Shown: positions 41,801 to 50,941, numbered from the stretch's first letter. The stretch: 64,000 nt of DNA from [Flavobacterium] thermophilum (GCA_900450595.1 UGGS01000001.1:2046001-2110000); one strand, 5' to 3'. The notes: generated from the letters alone by a model not told the origin. Translations and numbers: made by a program.

Positions 41801-43697
41801 CTCACATTTCGCACCCTAACAAGGTCAAAACAAAGGATTTTTTATTTAGTTTTTCAGAATAACTTTTTGACCAACACGACGAGCGATGGCTATCCTTTTT
41901 TTACCATCGCTGGTCGTTCCGTATGACGTTACACGTAAATGCTCTCATCCAGCCCCAACCCCTGCAGAATCCTTCGTTGTTCAGGGGTGAGGGAGCGATC
42001 CAGTGAGCGTTGGATGCGTCCATCCGGCAGCTCCAGGAGGACGACGTTCACATATTGAAACAGCTGGAAAATCGCCTGCCCCGTCGGTCGGGTCAGCTTG
42101 CGGCCTCCGGTGCCCTTTAATGGGTGTTCGGGTGTGATGAACTGGCGCACCCGGCGCTGAAAGACGCGGTAAATGGCCAAGGCCAAGAGAAACAAATAGC
42201 CCAATACCGCAACTCGTTCTGGCTTTTTGACATAGATCTCATCCGTGAAAAAAGGGTCTTTCAAAAAAGCGAAGTTCATTTCCACCGAGATCTGCCCTTT
42301 ATATAGCTTCAAGATCTCTTGGGCATCCATTTGTTGGCCCTTCCATTCCTCCGGAACGGTCGTGACGAGGACAAACCGGGACGCTTTCCGTCTTGCCTGT
42401 TCCCACGCGTTTTGGTCGAATTCGACGTCAAGGCGCAAGAGATACCGCGTCTCCATCTCGGGTTCCGCCCCTTTTTTCGGCCGTCCGCGCCGTTTTTTCG
42501 GGCGTACGATCTCTTCGACCGCGGCCTTGACCTGATGAAACCGTGGGTGAAGGGACGTCTTGAGGGACGCCAAGGCTTGTTCAGCGTCTTCCCGGCAGGA
42601 GAAAGGGTGGCGCTCCCAATGGGCTTGTTCCTCGCGAAGAAGCTCCGCTTCTTTGGTTCGTTCTTTTTCGAGCGTCTTTCCTTTTCGCTGGTCGAGCGCA
42701 CTCGATTCGACGACGATCAGCCGAACGGGGTGGCCTTCATAGGTGGAGGATGTTTCCCATACCCGGTACGTGGCGCCGTTTCTCTCCGCCAGGGTAAAGG
42801 GTTCGCTCCACGGGATGTGAGGCGAATCGGCCTCCGCTAATGCCCGTTTCACGATCCGAAGCGACGAAGGGCCTCGGGTGATCAAAAAGGCGTTGGCCGC
42901 TTTGGTTTGCGCCAGAGTGTCTTTTGTCATCGCGGCGGAATCGGCCACGTAAATCCATTCGTCTTCCATCTTGGCTTGTTTGAGCTGTTCGTGGACACGG
43001 GACAGCACCTCCGGATTCCACGTTTTGTCAGGCAGGTTGCCGTCGTGCACATCGCCGTAAAACGGGATGCCGTCCTCGTTGCCGACCAGTCCGAAGCCGA
43101 TCTGTTTTTGCCAACGATGATGGCGGTTATAGCCATGTGTGATCTGCAAAGCCTCTAATGAGGCCGATTCATACGCGCCGTAAACGGTCTTGTCCGTCGT
43201 ATCGGCGTGAAAGGCTCGGAGGGAAAGGCCTTCTTTGCGATAAATGTGAATCAAGCAAGTGCTGATCACCTTGTGAATATCGGCCTCATACAAGCGGTCG
43301 AGATGACGAGCCAAGGCATCGTCGTTCAACCAGGAAGGATGGAGACCGGGACGGATGAGTTTCTCTAGATCGATCTCCTGAGCCCATCGTTCCAAGTGAA
43401 CAAGGGCTTGCCGGCCGTCAAACATATTGTAGATGATGGCCTGAACGGCATCGCTGACTCGAGTCTGGCACTGTGGATCAACGGGAACGAGATGGTCAAT
43501 CAATTGGGGCAGGCCCAGTTTCTTGAATAGGGCACTTATTATATTCAAATAATAATTGCGATAGACCTTTTTGACTTGAACGTTCATGAGAGAAAAACTC
43601 CTTCACTTTCCTTGTGTGTCAAGGTGTGTCAAGGATTCATTCGACGGTGGACACAAAAAATCCTCCCGATTTTCGTTGGGAGGGTGCGAAATGTGAG
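41801..43697 (-). mobile_element. IS1634-family insertion sequence, complete
   Basis: Perfect 17-base terminal inverted repeats (CTCACATTTCGCACCCT at 41801-41817, reverse complement at 43681-43697) bound 1,897 bp. The direct repeat AATAA flanks both ends (41796-41800 and 43698-43702), a 5-bp target duplication. One intact transposase gene fills it. The unmutated ends and duplication suggest a recent insertion into the upstream part of the tnpB element. Confidence 0.93.
41929..43587 (-). CDS. IS1634-family (IS4-related) DDE transposase
   Basis: The 552-residue transposase has the first Asp at D129 (FHADTTDKT), the second Asp in IYVADSAAMT and the Glu in YKGQISVEMNFAFLKDPFF, the YREK-like end of IS4/IS1634 enzymes. 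A basic Lys/Arg/Gly segment (PKKRRGRPKKG) may bind DNA. AAGGAG lies ~10 bases before the ATG. The frame is intact, so the element can probably move. Confidence 0.93.
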   Translation of the reverse strand: MNVQVKKVYRNYYLNIISALFKKLGLPQLIDHLVPVDPQCQTRVSDAVQAIIYNMFDGRQALVHLERWAQEIDLEKLIRPGLHPSWLNDDALARHLDRLYEADIHKVISTCLIHIYRKEGLSLRAFHADTTDKTVYGAYESASLEALQITHGYNRHHRWQKQIGFGLVGNEDGIPFYGDVHDGNLPDKTWNPEVLSRVHEQLKQAKMEDEWIYVADSAAMTKDTLAQTKAANAFLITRGPSSLRIVKRALAEADSPHIPWSEPFTLAERNGATYRVWETSSTYEGHPVRLIVVESSALDQRKGKTLEKERTKEAELLREEQAHWERHPFSCREDAEQALASLKTSLHPRFHQVKAAVEEIVRPKKRRGRPKKGAEPEMETRYLLRLDVEFDQNAWEQARRKASRFVLVTTVPEEWKGQQMDAQEILKLYKGQISVEMNFAFLKDPFFTDEIYVKKPERVAVLGYLFLLALAIYRVFQRRVRQFITPEHPLKGTGGRKLTRPTGQAIFQLFQYVNVVLLELPDGRIQRSLDRSLTPEQRRILQGLGLDESIYV

Positions 43698-43834
43698 AAT
43701 AATCGAAAATCTATATTCTTTTTTCATTGATTCTCCCATTTTTTTACTTTTTTTGATCAAAAGTAAAAAAAGGACGCCGCGTATCCCCCGCCTACGCTTC
43801 GCTTAGAGGCGGGGGACTTGCGGCGTATGGGTTG

Positions 43835-43912
43835 TTAAAAAAATTGGCGCCGCTTTTGCATCCGGCGCTGTTTCCTCCCGCTGACGGCAGCGACCCGCTT
43901 CTTGGCCGCTGA
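43835..43912 (+). pseudogene. Cobalamin-binding protein, displaced 3' end
   Basis: The 26 codons beginning at TTA AAA AAA TTG GCG read LKKLAPLLHPALFPPADG and end at a stop at 43910-43912. They continue the frame broken at 40386 and look like the C-terminus of this protein family. A hairpin formed by CTCCCGC and GCGGGAG (about 43875-43920) overlaps the end and may act as terminator for this gene and yuiC. Confidence 0.85.
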
Positions 43913-43929
43913 CGGGCGGGAGCCCTTTT

Positions 43930-44568
43930 TCAGCTTTTCGATTCCAAATATTGCTGCCGGAACACTTGCATCGTTTCATCCTCGTTCAACCGCGTCAATT
44001 CTTCCTCCGACAGCTTGCCATCCCCTTTTTGGATAACGTAAACTTGCACTTTCCTTTTTCCCCAATATTTATAGACATCTTCGACCGTTTCATAATATAA
44101 GTCAATGCGATGGCCTTTGATCGCCCCGCCTTTGTCGGCCACAACGCCGAACCCGTACCCGGGGATGAACAAAATCGTGCCGATCGGAAAGATGGACAAA
44201 TCGGCGGCGATCGTCGAGTAAAGATCGCGCTTCACGCGCACGCCGGAGTACGTAATGCCATACTCCGGATGATCGGGCGTTTTCCCGGTTGATTCGACCC
44301 CAGCCGTATAGCCGGTCGCCACCACTTCGACAGACGGGTATTTCGACCAGTCAAACTGATCCTCAAGCCGCGGGGCGGAGCGACTGCCGCTTTTCGGGCG
44401 GCCGTTTGTCCCGCCACTCGGCTCATGCTCGACCAATAATGCGCTCGACAAGGAGCGGAGAACCGTTTCCGCCTCGACTCCGGAAACAGACTGGAACGTC
44501 GCGGTGAGCGCCAGGAAAAATAACACCGTCATCGCGGTCCGGCGTGCAAACTGCCTGAACCTATCCAA
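43930..44568 (-). CDS. yuiC: 3D-domain protein, YuiC/Sps-like muralytic enzyme
   Basis: An N-terminal membrane helix or signal ([16 protein letters not shown]) is followed by a linker and a C-terminal 3D domain with the three Asp motifs: [21 protein letters not shown] and RIDLYYET. B. subtilis YuiC is a stationary-phase cell-wall lytic transglycosylase related to MltA. The start is a TTG at 44568, 9 bases after GAGGAG; another TTG at 44577 abuts the ribosome-binding site. Confidence 0.88.
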   Translation of the reverse strand: MDRFRQFARRTAMTVLFFLALTATFQSVSGVEAETVLRSLSSALLVEHEPSGGTNGRPKSGSRSAPRLEDQFDWSKYPSVEVVATGYTAGVESTGKTPDHPEYGITYSGVRVKRDLYSTIAADLSIFPIGTILFIPGYGFGVVADKGGAIKGHRIDLYYETVEDVYKYWGKRKVQVYVIQKGDGKLSEEELTRLNEDETMQVFRQQYLESKS

Positions 44569-44843
44569 TGATCTCAACTCCTCTCACACCTCTATTTATC
44601 TCCAACCAAAATCGAAATATTCATTGCAACGGCAGGCCAATCGAAAAAACGCATGACACCGGACTCCAAGCGCCTGTTCCGCGGCGCCCTCCGGCATCGC
44701 CGCAACATGAAAAAACGCCGCCGCAGACACGGTGGCGCGCAAAAATAAAAAACGCCCCCGCTTGCGCGGAGACGCCTGAACACCTTTGATACCCTTTCGC
44801 GAAAAATACAACCGATCGGGCAGCATGATCGATCCGAAATGTC

Positions 44844-45161
44844 TTAGAACATTTGATAGCCTTTCGCCCGCAGTGTGCGGATCGCCCAGCCGGCGCAAAG
44901 GGCGCCGGCAAAGCCGCTCGCCAAAATCAACAAATCAGCCGTTGCCAGCGAGGCGATTTTCCGGCCGAGCGCCGAAAACGAGGCGGCCGGATCGGTCAAA
45001 TACTGCGTCCATGGCACATCGTCAATAATGAACACCGCAATGACCGGAAAGCAAACAGCCATGATCCATGTCATGCGCAACAACATATTTAACAAAAATC
45101 CGATGCCGAAAAATAAGACGAAAAATAAAAGCATCGAAATGAGTACAACCGGCAAACTCAT
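44844..45161 (-). CDS. yuiB: YuiB-like membrane protein
   Basis: The ~105-residue protein has three predicted membrane helices, starting MSLPVVLISMLLFFVLFFG. Function is unknown. The second Met of the frame is used because it matches the family start and GGGAAGGGCGG lies just upstream. It follows yuiA by about 60 bases, keeping the yuiABC order of B. subtilis. Confidence 0.85.
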   Translation of the reverse strand: MSLPVVLISMLLFFVLFFGIGFLLNMLLRMTWIMAVCFPVIAVFIIDDVPWTQYLTDPAASFSALGRKIASLATADLLILASGFAGALCAGWAIRTLRAKGYQMF

Positions 45162-45222
45162 TTGCATCCGCCCTTCCCTCCCTTACACCCTTTTTCAGTG
45201 TACTGGATGGGCGGATGACAAG

Positions 45223-45360
45223 TCAATGCTCATCGTCGTCTTCCGTCTCGCTTCCCGTCCCTTGGCAGCCGTAGCACGTTTCCGATCCGCCGAGCAAAAG
45301 CTGGACGTATCCGTGGCCACCGCAGTACACGCAATCGGTCGTCGTCGCCGTTTGTGCCAT
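45223..45360 (-). CDS. yuiA: YuiA, small zinc-ribbon-like protein
   Basis: This 45-residue protein has two DnaJ-type CxxCxGxG knuckles, CVYCGGHG and CYGCQGTG, separated by the conserved LLLGGSET, and ends in an acidic tail. GGAGGGGAAG precedes the ATG. It is conserved next to yuiB; no function is known. The pair of knuckles would bind one Zn2+. Confidence 0.85.
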   Translation of the reverse strand: MAQTATTTDCVYCGGHGYVQLLLGGSETCYGCQGTGSETEDDDEH

Positions 45361-45465
45361 TCTTCTTCCCCTCCACTTCTTTTTTGTTAATATATCAAAA
45401 TTTTCTGCAAAAACAAACGGCGATTCTTCTCCATCGGCGCCTCGCTTTCATTTTCTCCATTATTC

Positions 45466-45966
45466 TTATGATTTTGACGATTTTAAGTAAAGGCGGTACT
45501 TCGTGTACCCAAACGGATTACCCGGGTTCAGCCCGTTATGCGGGGGAAGGGAGACGAGCGGCTCAAGCGCCAATAAATAGCGAAGCAGCCCGGACGTGTC
45601 CGGGTCGTCGCGGAGCGCCGCCTTGCTTAAAAAAGCAGCGGCCGACAATTCGCCCGCCTGCACGGTAATGGCGTCCGACAATGGGCGGAGAAGAAACATC
45701 GCCAAATTGTCGCTGATCTCTCCGTCGATGACCCCGGTGCGCAAGCCGAGAAACGCGACCGGCTCGGCGTCGATTCCCGTCTCCTCTTTCACTTCGCGGA
45801 CGGCCGCCTCGTCAAGCATCTCCCCCGGCTTGACGAATCCAGCCGGCAGCGACCATTTGCCTTTCAGCCCGCTGTAGGCTTTCTTGACGACAAGCCATTC
45901 GCCCGCTTCGTTGATCACAAGCCCGGCCGAGGCAATCCATACGTTTCCGCGTTTGTGGTCCATCAT
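45466..45966 (-). CDS. NUDIX hydrolase
   Basis: The 166-residue protein has a complete Nudix box, [20 protein letters not shown] plus TGI (about residues 40-62), with the metal-binding REVKEE. Substrates are nucleoside diphosphate derivatives; which one is unknown. The start at 45966 follows AAAAGG by 6 bases; the long upstream frame has no similarity. Weakly linked to yumB, on the same strand downstream of its terminator. Confidence 0.9.
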   Translation of the reverse strand: MMDHKRGNVWIASAGLVINEAGEWLVVKKAYSGLKGKWSLPAGFVKPGEMLDEAAVREVKEETGIDAEPVAFLGLRTGVIDGEISDNLAMFLLRPLSDAITVQAGELSAAAFLSKAALRDDPDTSGLLRYLLALEPLVSLPPHNGLNPGNPFGYTKYRLYLKSSKS

Positions 45967-46075
45967 CCTCATCCTTTTCCCATCGTTGTCCCTGTTTGTA
46001 TTTCGACAAGAAAGCAGCCGTTCCCTGTCAGCCGCCATATAAAAAAGAGCCGGCCCGAACGGAAACATCCATGAG

Positions 46076-46110
46076 AAAAGGCGCCCCTGGCGATGGGAGC
46101 GCCCTCTTTT
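46076..46110 (-). terminator. Terminator of yumB
   Basis: On the minus strand GGCGCTCCC and GGGGCGCC form a stem followed by TTTTC. Confidence 0.65.
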
Positions 46111-46118
46111 GGCCTTCA

Positions 46119-47333
46119 TCAGAAAAACTTGAATTTCCCTTTTTTCATGACGAGCGATGCGCCGCCGATCAAATACAAAGCGCGGTTGTCGACGACTTTT
46201 TTCATGAAGCTCGCTTTCGTTCCCCACAACTTTTTGCCGAACACAACGCCGATCGCATCGTCATGGCCGAGCGAGCAGACCGTTCCTTTAATATCGGCTT
46301 TAAACGGCTCGAGCTCTCCTTGTCCACGGATGAGCGCCGCCAAGTTTTTCGCGCACAGCTGGCCTTCCTGCATCGCGATTTGCGCCGTCGGCGGGTACGG
46401 CCGGTTCGTTTCCTCATCAATGACGAGCGAACAGTCGCCGACGACGAAAATGTCTTCATGCCCCGGGACACGCAAGTACGGGTCCACTTTAATGCGCGCC
46501 CGCGCCGCTTCAAACCCAGATTCCTCGATGACGCGGCTGCCGCGCACGCCCGCCGCCCAAATGACCGTGCCGGCTTTGATTTCCTCGACATCATCACCTT
46601 TCGCCACAATGATGCCATCCGGCGTGCACTCTTTAATGGCGGTGCCGATTTTAAACTCCACTCCTTTGCGCTCGAGCTGGCTCACCGCGTATTCGACAAG
46701 CTCCGGATCGAAGCCCGGCAACGCGGTCGGCGCCGCTTCGACGCAAATGATGCGCACTTTGTGCGGATCGACGTCATATTCGCGGCACAGCTCCGGAATG
46801 CGGTTGACGAGCTCGCCCAAAAACTCGATGCCGGTGAACCCGGCCCCGCCGACCACGATCGTCAGCCGCTCGTCTTTCTTTTCCTCTTCCGTGTTGTACG
46901 TCGCAAACTGGTACTCGATATGCTCGCGGATTTGCCGCGCCGCGTTGACGTTGGCGATCGAGAACGCGTACTCTTTCAGCCCTTTGATGCCGAACGTCTC
47001 CGATTCGAATCCGAGGGCGATGACGAGATAATCGTACGTCAGCTCGCCATTTTCAAGCAGCACTTTCTTTTCGCCCGGCACGATTTTCGTCACCGTATCT
47101 TGGACGAATTTCACCTTGCTGCGATCAATGACGTCGCGGATCGGATAGCGGACGCGGTCATGGTGCAGCGTCCCAGCCGACGCTTCATGGAGCCATGTCG
47201 TTTCATAATGGTAGTCGTGTTTGTTGACAAGCGTAATGTTCGCCTCGTTCACCCCGACAAGTTTTTGCAGGCGGACGGTCGTCATGAGCCCGCCATAGCC
47301 AGCCCCTAAAATGACAACGTTTGGTTTTCTCAC
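46119..47333 (-). CDS. yumB: Type II NADH dehydrogenase
   Basis: The 404-residue flavoprotein of the NDH-2 family has the FAD site [12 protein letters not shown] at the N-terminus, a second NADH-binding site [13 protein letters not shown] and the C-terminal FFGKKLW...KKGKFKFF tail seen in YumB. It passes electrons from NADH to menaquinone without pumping protons. The GTG start at 47333 ([12 protein letters not shown]) is preferred for alignment with YumB and its upstream GGGTGGAAG. A Rex-like site lies ~85 bases upstream. Confidence 0.92.
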   Translation of the reverse strand: MRKPNVVILGAGYGGLMTTVRLQKLVGVNEANITLVNKHDYHYETTWLHEASAGTLHHDRVRYPIRDVIDRSKVKFVQDTVTKIVPGEKKVLLENGELTYDYLVIALGFESETFGIKGLKEYAFSIANVNAARQIREHIEYQFATYNTEEEKKDERLTIVVGGAGFTGIEFLGELVNRIPELCREYDVDPHKVRIICVEAAPTALPGFDPELVEYAVSQLERKGVEFKIGTAIKECTPDGIIVAKGDDVEEIKAGTVIWAAGVRGSRVIEESGFEAARARIKVDPYLRVPGHEDIFVVGDCSLVIDEETNRPYPPTAQIAMQEGQLCAKNLAALIRGQGELEPFKADIKGTVCSLGHDDAIGVVFGKKLWGTKASFMKKVVDNRALYLIGGASLVMKKGKFKFF

Positions 47334-47416
47334 TTGAATCACTTCCACCCTTTTTAATTTTTTTCCACACGTTTCTGATAGTTTTTGCTGCGGCCCCCAT
47401 TTTTATTGAGCGAAGT

Positions 47417-47434
47417 TTGTGAAAGTATTCACGT
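47417..47434 (-). promoter_or_regulatory. Rex-like (NADH/NAD+-sensing) operator
   Basis: TTGTGAAAGTATTCACGT matches 16 of 18 bases of the palindromic Rex consensus TTGTGAA-N4-TTCACAA. It lies 84-101 bases before yumB. Rex controls ndh in B. subtilis. Confidence 0.6.
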
Positions 47435-47630
47435 TAACCTTCAAAAAAATGTTGACAGATTGTCACAAAAAATTAACAATCTATCCACAACCATATTAGT
47501 TCTTTTTTTGCCTCTTTTCAAGCCCTTTTTTTCCACCGGCCCGGCAAAAATTCGCCGTTATAACGGCGCGCATTTATGGTAAGATAAACTTGTAATGCCC
47601 TTATTTATTTATATGCGGGGAGGAATGTCG

Positions 47631-48623
47631 GTGAAAGAGGATCGGAATCTTTATGACGTCACGATCATCGGCGGCGGGCCGACCGGGATGTTTGCCGCGT
47701 TTTACGGCGGCTTGCGGCAAATGAAAGTGAAAATTATCGAAAGCCTTCCACAGCTTGGAGGGCAGCTGGCTGCGTTGTATCCGGAAAAATACATATACGA
47801 TGTCGCCGGGTTTCCGAAAGTGCGCGCCCAAGAGCTCGTCAACCAGCTGAAAGAGCAGATGGACCTATTTTCGCCGACCGTCTGCCTGAACGAGTCGGTC
47901 GACACGCTCGAAAAGCAGGGGGACGGAACGTTTAAACTCGTCACCAATCAACAAATCCATTATTCGAAAACGATCATCATCACCGCCGGAAACGGCGCCT
48001 TCCAGCCGCGCCGGCTCGAACTTGAGAACGCTTCCCAATACGAAGAGAAAAACTTGCATTACTTTATCAGCGATTTGGAGCAATTTGCCGGCAAGCGCGT
48101 GCTCGTCTGCGGCGGCGGCGATTCGGCCGTCGACTGGTCGCTCATGCTCGAACCGATCGCCGAAAGCGTCATGATTGTGCATCGCCGTGACAAATTCCGC
48201 GCCCATGAACATAGCGTCGAACAGTTGATGAAGTCAAGCGTGCACGTGAAAACGCCGTTTGTGCCGGTCGAGCTCATCGGCGATGACCAAGGCATCCGCC
48301 AGGTCGTCCTCGAGCATGTGAAAGAAGGCGCGAAAGAAACGGTCGATGTCGATGCCGTCGTGGTCAACTACGGCTTTATTTCGTCGCTCGGCCCGATCAA
48401 AAACTGGGGGCTTGACATCGAAAAAAATGCGATCAAAGTCAACTCGCGCATGGAAACGAACATTCCCGGCGTGTATGCGGCCGGCGACATTTGCACATAC
48501 GACGGCAAAATCAAGCTGATCGCCTGCGGCTTCGGTGAAGCGCCGATCGCCATCAGCAGCGCGAAAACGTACATCGACCCGACGGCGCGGATGCAGCCGG
48601 CGCACTCCACGTCGCTCTTTTAA
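47631..48623 (+). CDS. yumC: Ferredoxin/flavodoxin-NADP+ reductase, thioredoxin-reductase type
   Basis: The 330-residue flavoenzyme has the FAD motif [17 protein letters not shown] (G14-G19), an NADPH motif [15 protein letters not shown] and the YumC-specific [20 protein letters not shown]. It lacks the CxxC disulfide of true thioredoxin reductases and supplies or takes electrons from ferredoxin and flavodoxin. The GTG start lies 7-8 bases after GGGAGG; an ATG two codons earlier is too close to it. Divergent from yumB. A 16-base palindrome, CGCCGTTATAACGGCG (47553-47568), lies upstream. Confidence 0.93.
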   Translation: MKEDRNLYDVTIIGGGPTGMFAAFYGGLRQMKVKIIESLPQLGGQLAALYPEKYIYDVAGFPKVRAQELVNQLKEQMDLFSPTVCLNESVDTLEKQGDGTFKLVTNQQIHYSKTIIITAGNGAFQPRRLELENASQYEEKNLHYFISDLEQFAGKRVLVCGGGDSAVDWSLMLEPIAESVMIVHRRDKFRAHEHSVEQLMKSSVHVKTPFVPVELIGDDQGIRQVVLEHVKEGAKETVDVDAVVVNYGFISSLGPIKNWGLDIEKNAIKVNSRMETNIPGVYAAGDICTYDGKIKLIACGFGEAPIAISSAKTYIDPTARMQPAHSTSLF

Positions 48624-48730
48624 GCGGCAAAAAAGCGGCGACCGCCGAAACGGATTCGCCTATAACCCGAACGAAAAACAGTACTTGCCAAAACAACAGC
48701 CCGACGGAACCAGAATGTTTGACGCAAAAA

Positions 48731-48790
48731 AAAACGCGCCCTGCCAAATCGGGCGGAAACCGCCGCCCGGTCGCAGCAGGGCGCGTTTTT
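48731..48790. terminator. Bidirectional terminator yumC/LapA gene
   Basis: ACGCGCCCTGC and GCAGGGCGCGT form a stem around a second GGGCGG/CCGCCC hairpin, with A-run and T-run on the outside. Confidence 0.8.
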
Positions 48791-48797
48791 CATTGCG

Positions 48798-49094
48798 CTA
48801 TTCTTTCGCGGCCGCCGTATCCAGCCGCTCTGTTTGCTCCAAAAGCGCTGCCAGTTCCTCATTTTTCTTTTCCGCCGCCTTCAACCGCCGCTGCAAGCTG
48901 AACAAGCGCACCCAACCAAGCATGCCGACAACGAGACCGCCAACAATAGCCGACCCGAAAATGACGACAATGAGCGGCAGGCGGGTTTCACCGGCCAAAT
49001 AATGGATCGTCACTTGCTCGACATTGGCCACTGCCATAAGGGCGATGACAAGCGCCAACACGAGCGCCAGCAACAAATTCAACTGCCCTTTCAT
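48798..49094 (-). CDS. LapA-domain (DUF1049) membrane protein
   Basis: The 98-residue protein has two membrane helices (LLLALVLALVIALMAVANV and VVIFGSAIVGGLVVGMLGW) and a C-terminal coiled coil (LQRRLKAAEKKNEELAALLEQ). This is the LapA/DUF1049 layout. Homologues in other bacteria affect envelope assembly; the role here is unknown. GGGGGGAGCG precedes the ATG. Confidence 0.85.
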   Translation of the reverse strand: MKGQLNLLLALVLALVIALMAVANVEQVTIHYLAGETRLPLIVVIFGSAIVGGLVVGMLGWVRLFSLQRRLKAAEKKNEELAALLEQTERLDTAAAKE

Positions 49095-49228
49095 CGGCGC
49101 TCCCCCCTTCCTTTGACGGCCGTCTGGAAACGGCCTCCGGCGGCGGGCGGCTTCAGCCGTTCACTCGGCATTGCCCCGGTGCGCCGGGAACGATTGATAC
49201 GTTGAACAGCGCATTTCATGCCATTCGG

Positions 49229-49594
49229 CTAACATTGCTCCGGCGTGCCGGCGTTCGTTGCGGTGCGGAACGACGAGCCGCAGCCGCATGTTGCGATGGC
49301 GTTCGGGTTGTTGATCGTAAACCCGCCGCCAAGCAAAGACTGCTTGTAGTCGATGACCGTGCCGCGCAAAATCGGGGCGCTGTCGCGGTCGACCAAAATT
49401 TTAATCCCGTGCTGTTCGAATTCAATATCATCATCGCGTCGCTCGTGCTCAAAGCCCATGCCGTACGACAGCCCGCTGCAGCCGCCGCCATGGACGCCGA
49501 CGCGCAGGTAGGCGTGCTCTTCTTCCTGCTCCTTCATCATGTCCTTAATTTGAAACGCCGCCGCTTCGGTCAGCGTCACGATCGCTTCCGCCAT
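49229..49594 (-). CDS. yutM: A-type iron-sulfur carrier/insertion protein
   Basis: The 121-residue HesB/IscA-family protein has the three conserved Cys: one in GVHGGGCSGLSYGM (~residue 39) and two in CGCGSSFRT (~104-106). It delivers Fe-S clusters to apoproteins. GGAGAGAG precedes the ATG. It matches YutM of B. subtilis and lies in a region also carrying yutI (NifU-like). Confidence 0.92.
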   Translation of the reverse strand: MAEAIVTLTEAAAFQIKDMMKEQEEEHAYLRVGVHGGGCSGLSYGMGFEHERRDDDIEFEQHGIKILVDRDSAPILRGTVIDYKQSLLGGGFTINNPNAIATCGCGSSFRTATNAGTPEQC

Positions 49595-49691
49595 TGGACT
49601 CTCTCCTTTCCATGTTCTCGTCTTTCCAACCGGTCTCGTTTTGCCCCTTTTTCCTCTTTGCTTATAGTATACCGCTTTCCCATCCGGGTGC

Positions 49692-50564
49692 TCAACCGTT
49701 CTGCCCGCTTTCGTAAAAATACACGCCAGTGCACACCGTCTCCGCCGGCCCGGTCATGCGTACACGCCCGTCATGCCCCCAGACGATGCGCAAATCGCCG
49801 CCGGCCAAATGGACGACCGTTTCCACTCCGCGCGCCGTTTTGCCGTTCAACACCGAAGCGACGACAGCCGCGCACGCTCCGGTTCCACACGCCTGCGTCA
49901 CGCCGGAGCCGCGCTCCCAGACGCGGAAATGAAGCTCGCGTTCATTGACGACTTCGACAAACTCGACGTTCACCCCTTCCGGAAAGCGCGGATCTTTCTC
50001 GACAAGCGGGCCGAGCGTCGTCACCGGCGCTTCGTCAATGTCCTCGACATAAAAAATGACGTGCGGGTTTCCCATCGAAACGGCGGTAATCGTATATTCG
50101 CGCCCGTTTACCACAAACGGCTCGGCGACCACCTGCGCCGCTTCCGGCCCAGCCATCGGAATAGCGCTCCGCGCGAGGCGCGGTTCGCCCATATCGACGG
50201 TCACGCTCGCTACCTTGCCGTTTTGGACAGCGACTTCCGCCTCGACAAGCCCGGAGAGCGTTTCAATCAAAAACGAGCGGCCGCGGACGAGGCCGTGCTC
50301 ATACGCATATTTTGCCACGCAGCGCAAGCCGTTCCCGCAGTTTTTCCCTTCCGAGCCGTCGCTGTTAAAGATGCGCATTTTCACCGGCGCCTCATCGGAC
50401 GGGCAAATGAGGATCAAGCCATCCGAACCGATGCCGGTGTTGACATCCGACACGCGGCGGGCGATCGCCGGCAACTCGTCTTCCGGCAACGTTTCCCGAA
50501 ACAAATCGACGTAAATATAACTATTTCCTAACCCATGCATTTTCGTAAACGAAAACGATCGCAC
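49692..50564 (-). CDS. dapF: Diaminopimelate epimerase
   Basis: This enzyme converts LL- to meso-diaminopimelate for lysine and peptidoglycan synthesis. The catalytic cysteines are C76 (KNCGNGLRC) and C226 (ACGTGACA). The start [14 protein letters not shown] is the GTG at 50564, 6 bases after GGGAGGG, giving 290 residues; the frame continues 45 codons upstream without family similarity. Followed at ~95 bases by yutM on the same strand. Confidence 0.94.
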   Translation of the reverse strand: MRSFSFTKMHGLGNSYIYVDLFRETLPEDELPAIARRVSDVNTGIGSDGLILICPSDEAPVKMRIFNSDGSEGKNCGNGLRCVAKYAYEHGLVRGRSFLIETLSGLVEAEVAVQNGKVASVTVDMGEPRLARSAIPMAGPEAAQVVAEPFVVNGREYTITAVSMGNPHVIFYVEDIDEAPVTTLGPLVEKDPRFPEGVNVEFVEVVNERELHFRVWERGSGVTQACGTGACAAVVASVLNGKTARGVETVVHLAGGDLRIVWGHDGRVRMTGPAETVCTGVYFYESGQNG

Positions 50565-50660
50565 GATATGCCCTCCCGAAAAATTTTTCACCTTTTGCGT
50601 ATAGTAAATCCTTTGTGTGGACAAAATAGGAATATCCCCCGTTTTTTCATATACATTGAA

Positions 50661-50692
50661 GAGGATGCCGCTTGCAGGCATCCTCCTTTTTT
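50661..50692 (+). terminator. Hairpin with plus-strand T-run
   Basis: GAGGATGCC pairs with GGCATCCTC and is followed by CTTTTTT on the plus strand. It lies between yuzB and dapF, both minus strand; no plus-strand gene feeds it. It may also stop the yuzB transcript, though the T-run there is poor. Confidence 0.5.
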
Positions 50693-50695
50693 CAG

Positions 50696-50941
50696 TCAAA
50701 ACATCGGATTTTCTTCCAAATGTTTATAAATATTTTCCACCAGCTGCTCCGGCGTCTCGCCGCTGACAAATTCGCCGTTGACGAGCGCAAACAACGTTTC
50801 CGCACAACGCGTGCAATAGCTTAAGCAGCTGTATTCGATGATGTCCAAATTCGGGTCTTTTTCAAGCATTTCCATCGCTTTGTACGACCCGCTCGCCAAG
50901 TTGCTGATGCAAAATTCGATGATTGGCAACATCATGCGCAT
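50696..50941 (-). CDS. yuzB: YuzB, DUF1450 family protein
   Basis: This ~81-residue protein has four Cys in family positions: [16 protein letters not shown]. It resembles B. subtilis YuzB (DUF1450), of unknown function; the cysteine spacing suggests metal or Fe-S binding. The ATG at 50941 has AAGG 5-6 bases upstream; longer frame ignored. Divergent from yutJ, with a 419-bp gap between them. Confidence 0.85.
   Translation of the reverse strand: MRMMLPIIEFCISNLASGSYKAMEMLEKDPNLDIIEYSCLSYCTRCAETLFALVNGEFVSGETPEQLVENIYKHLEENPMF

Larger units (their letters stand above)
40387..43834 (-). mobile_element. IS200/IS605-family tnpB element, carrying a nested IS
   Basis: Bounds are set by the broken host gene. 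Joining 40386 to 43835 restores its frame (…LLVG-LKKLAPLLHP…). On the minus strand the element follows the host pentamer TTTAA (plus TTAAA, 43835-43839), a TnpB-type target motif, and ends at GGTTCAT, with host TCCGAC next. End hairpins are at 43785-43815 (outer arms ACGCCGC/GCGGCGT) and 40395-40428 (CCCCCACTT/AAGTGGGGG). No target duplication is made, as expected. Without the nested IS it is about 1,546 bp. It has no tnpA, so mobility needs a transposase in trans. Confidence 0.85.

Noticed and set aside
46202..47031. Long plus- and minus-strand frames across yumB (up to 437 codons)
   Set aside because: They are out-of-frame shadows of yumB, with Arg/Phe-rich compositions and no motifs.
48621..48797. 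Possible small gene after yumC
   Set aside because: The stretch is dominated by a double-stem terminator; open frames there have no ribosome-binding site.
49095..49228. A diverged second copy of the yutM 3' end (GCATTGCCCCGG versus ACATTGCTCCGG)
   Set aside because: Only about 25 bases resemble each other and they are GC-rich; chance or slippage explains them.
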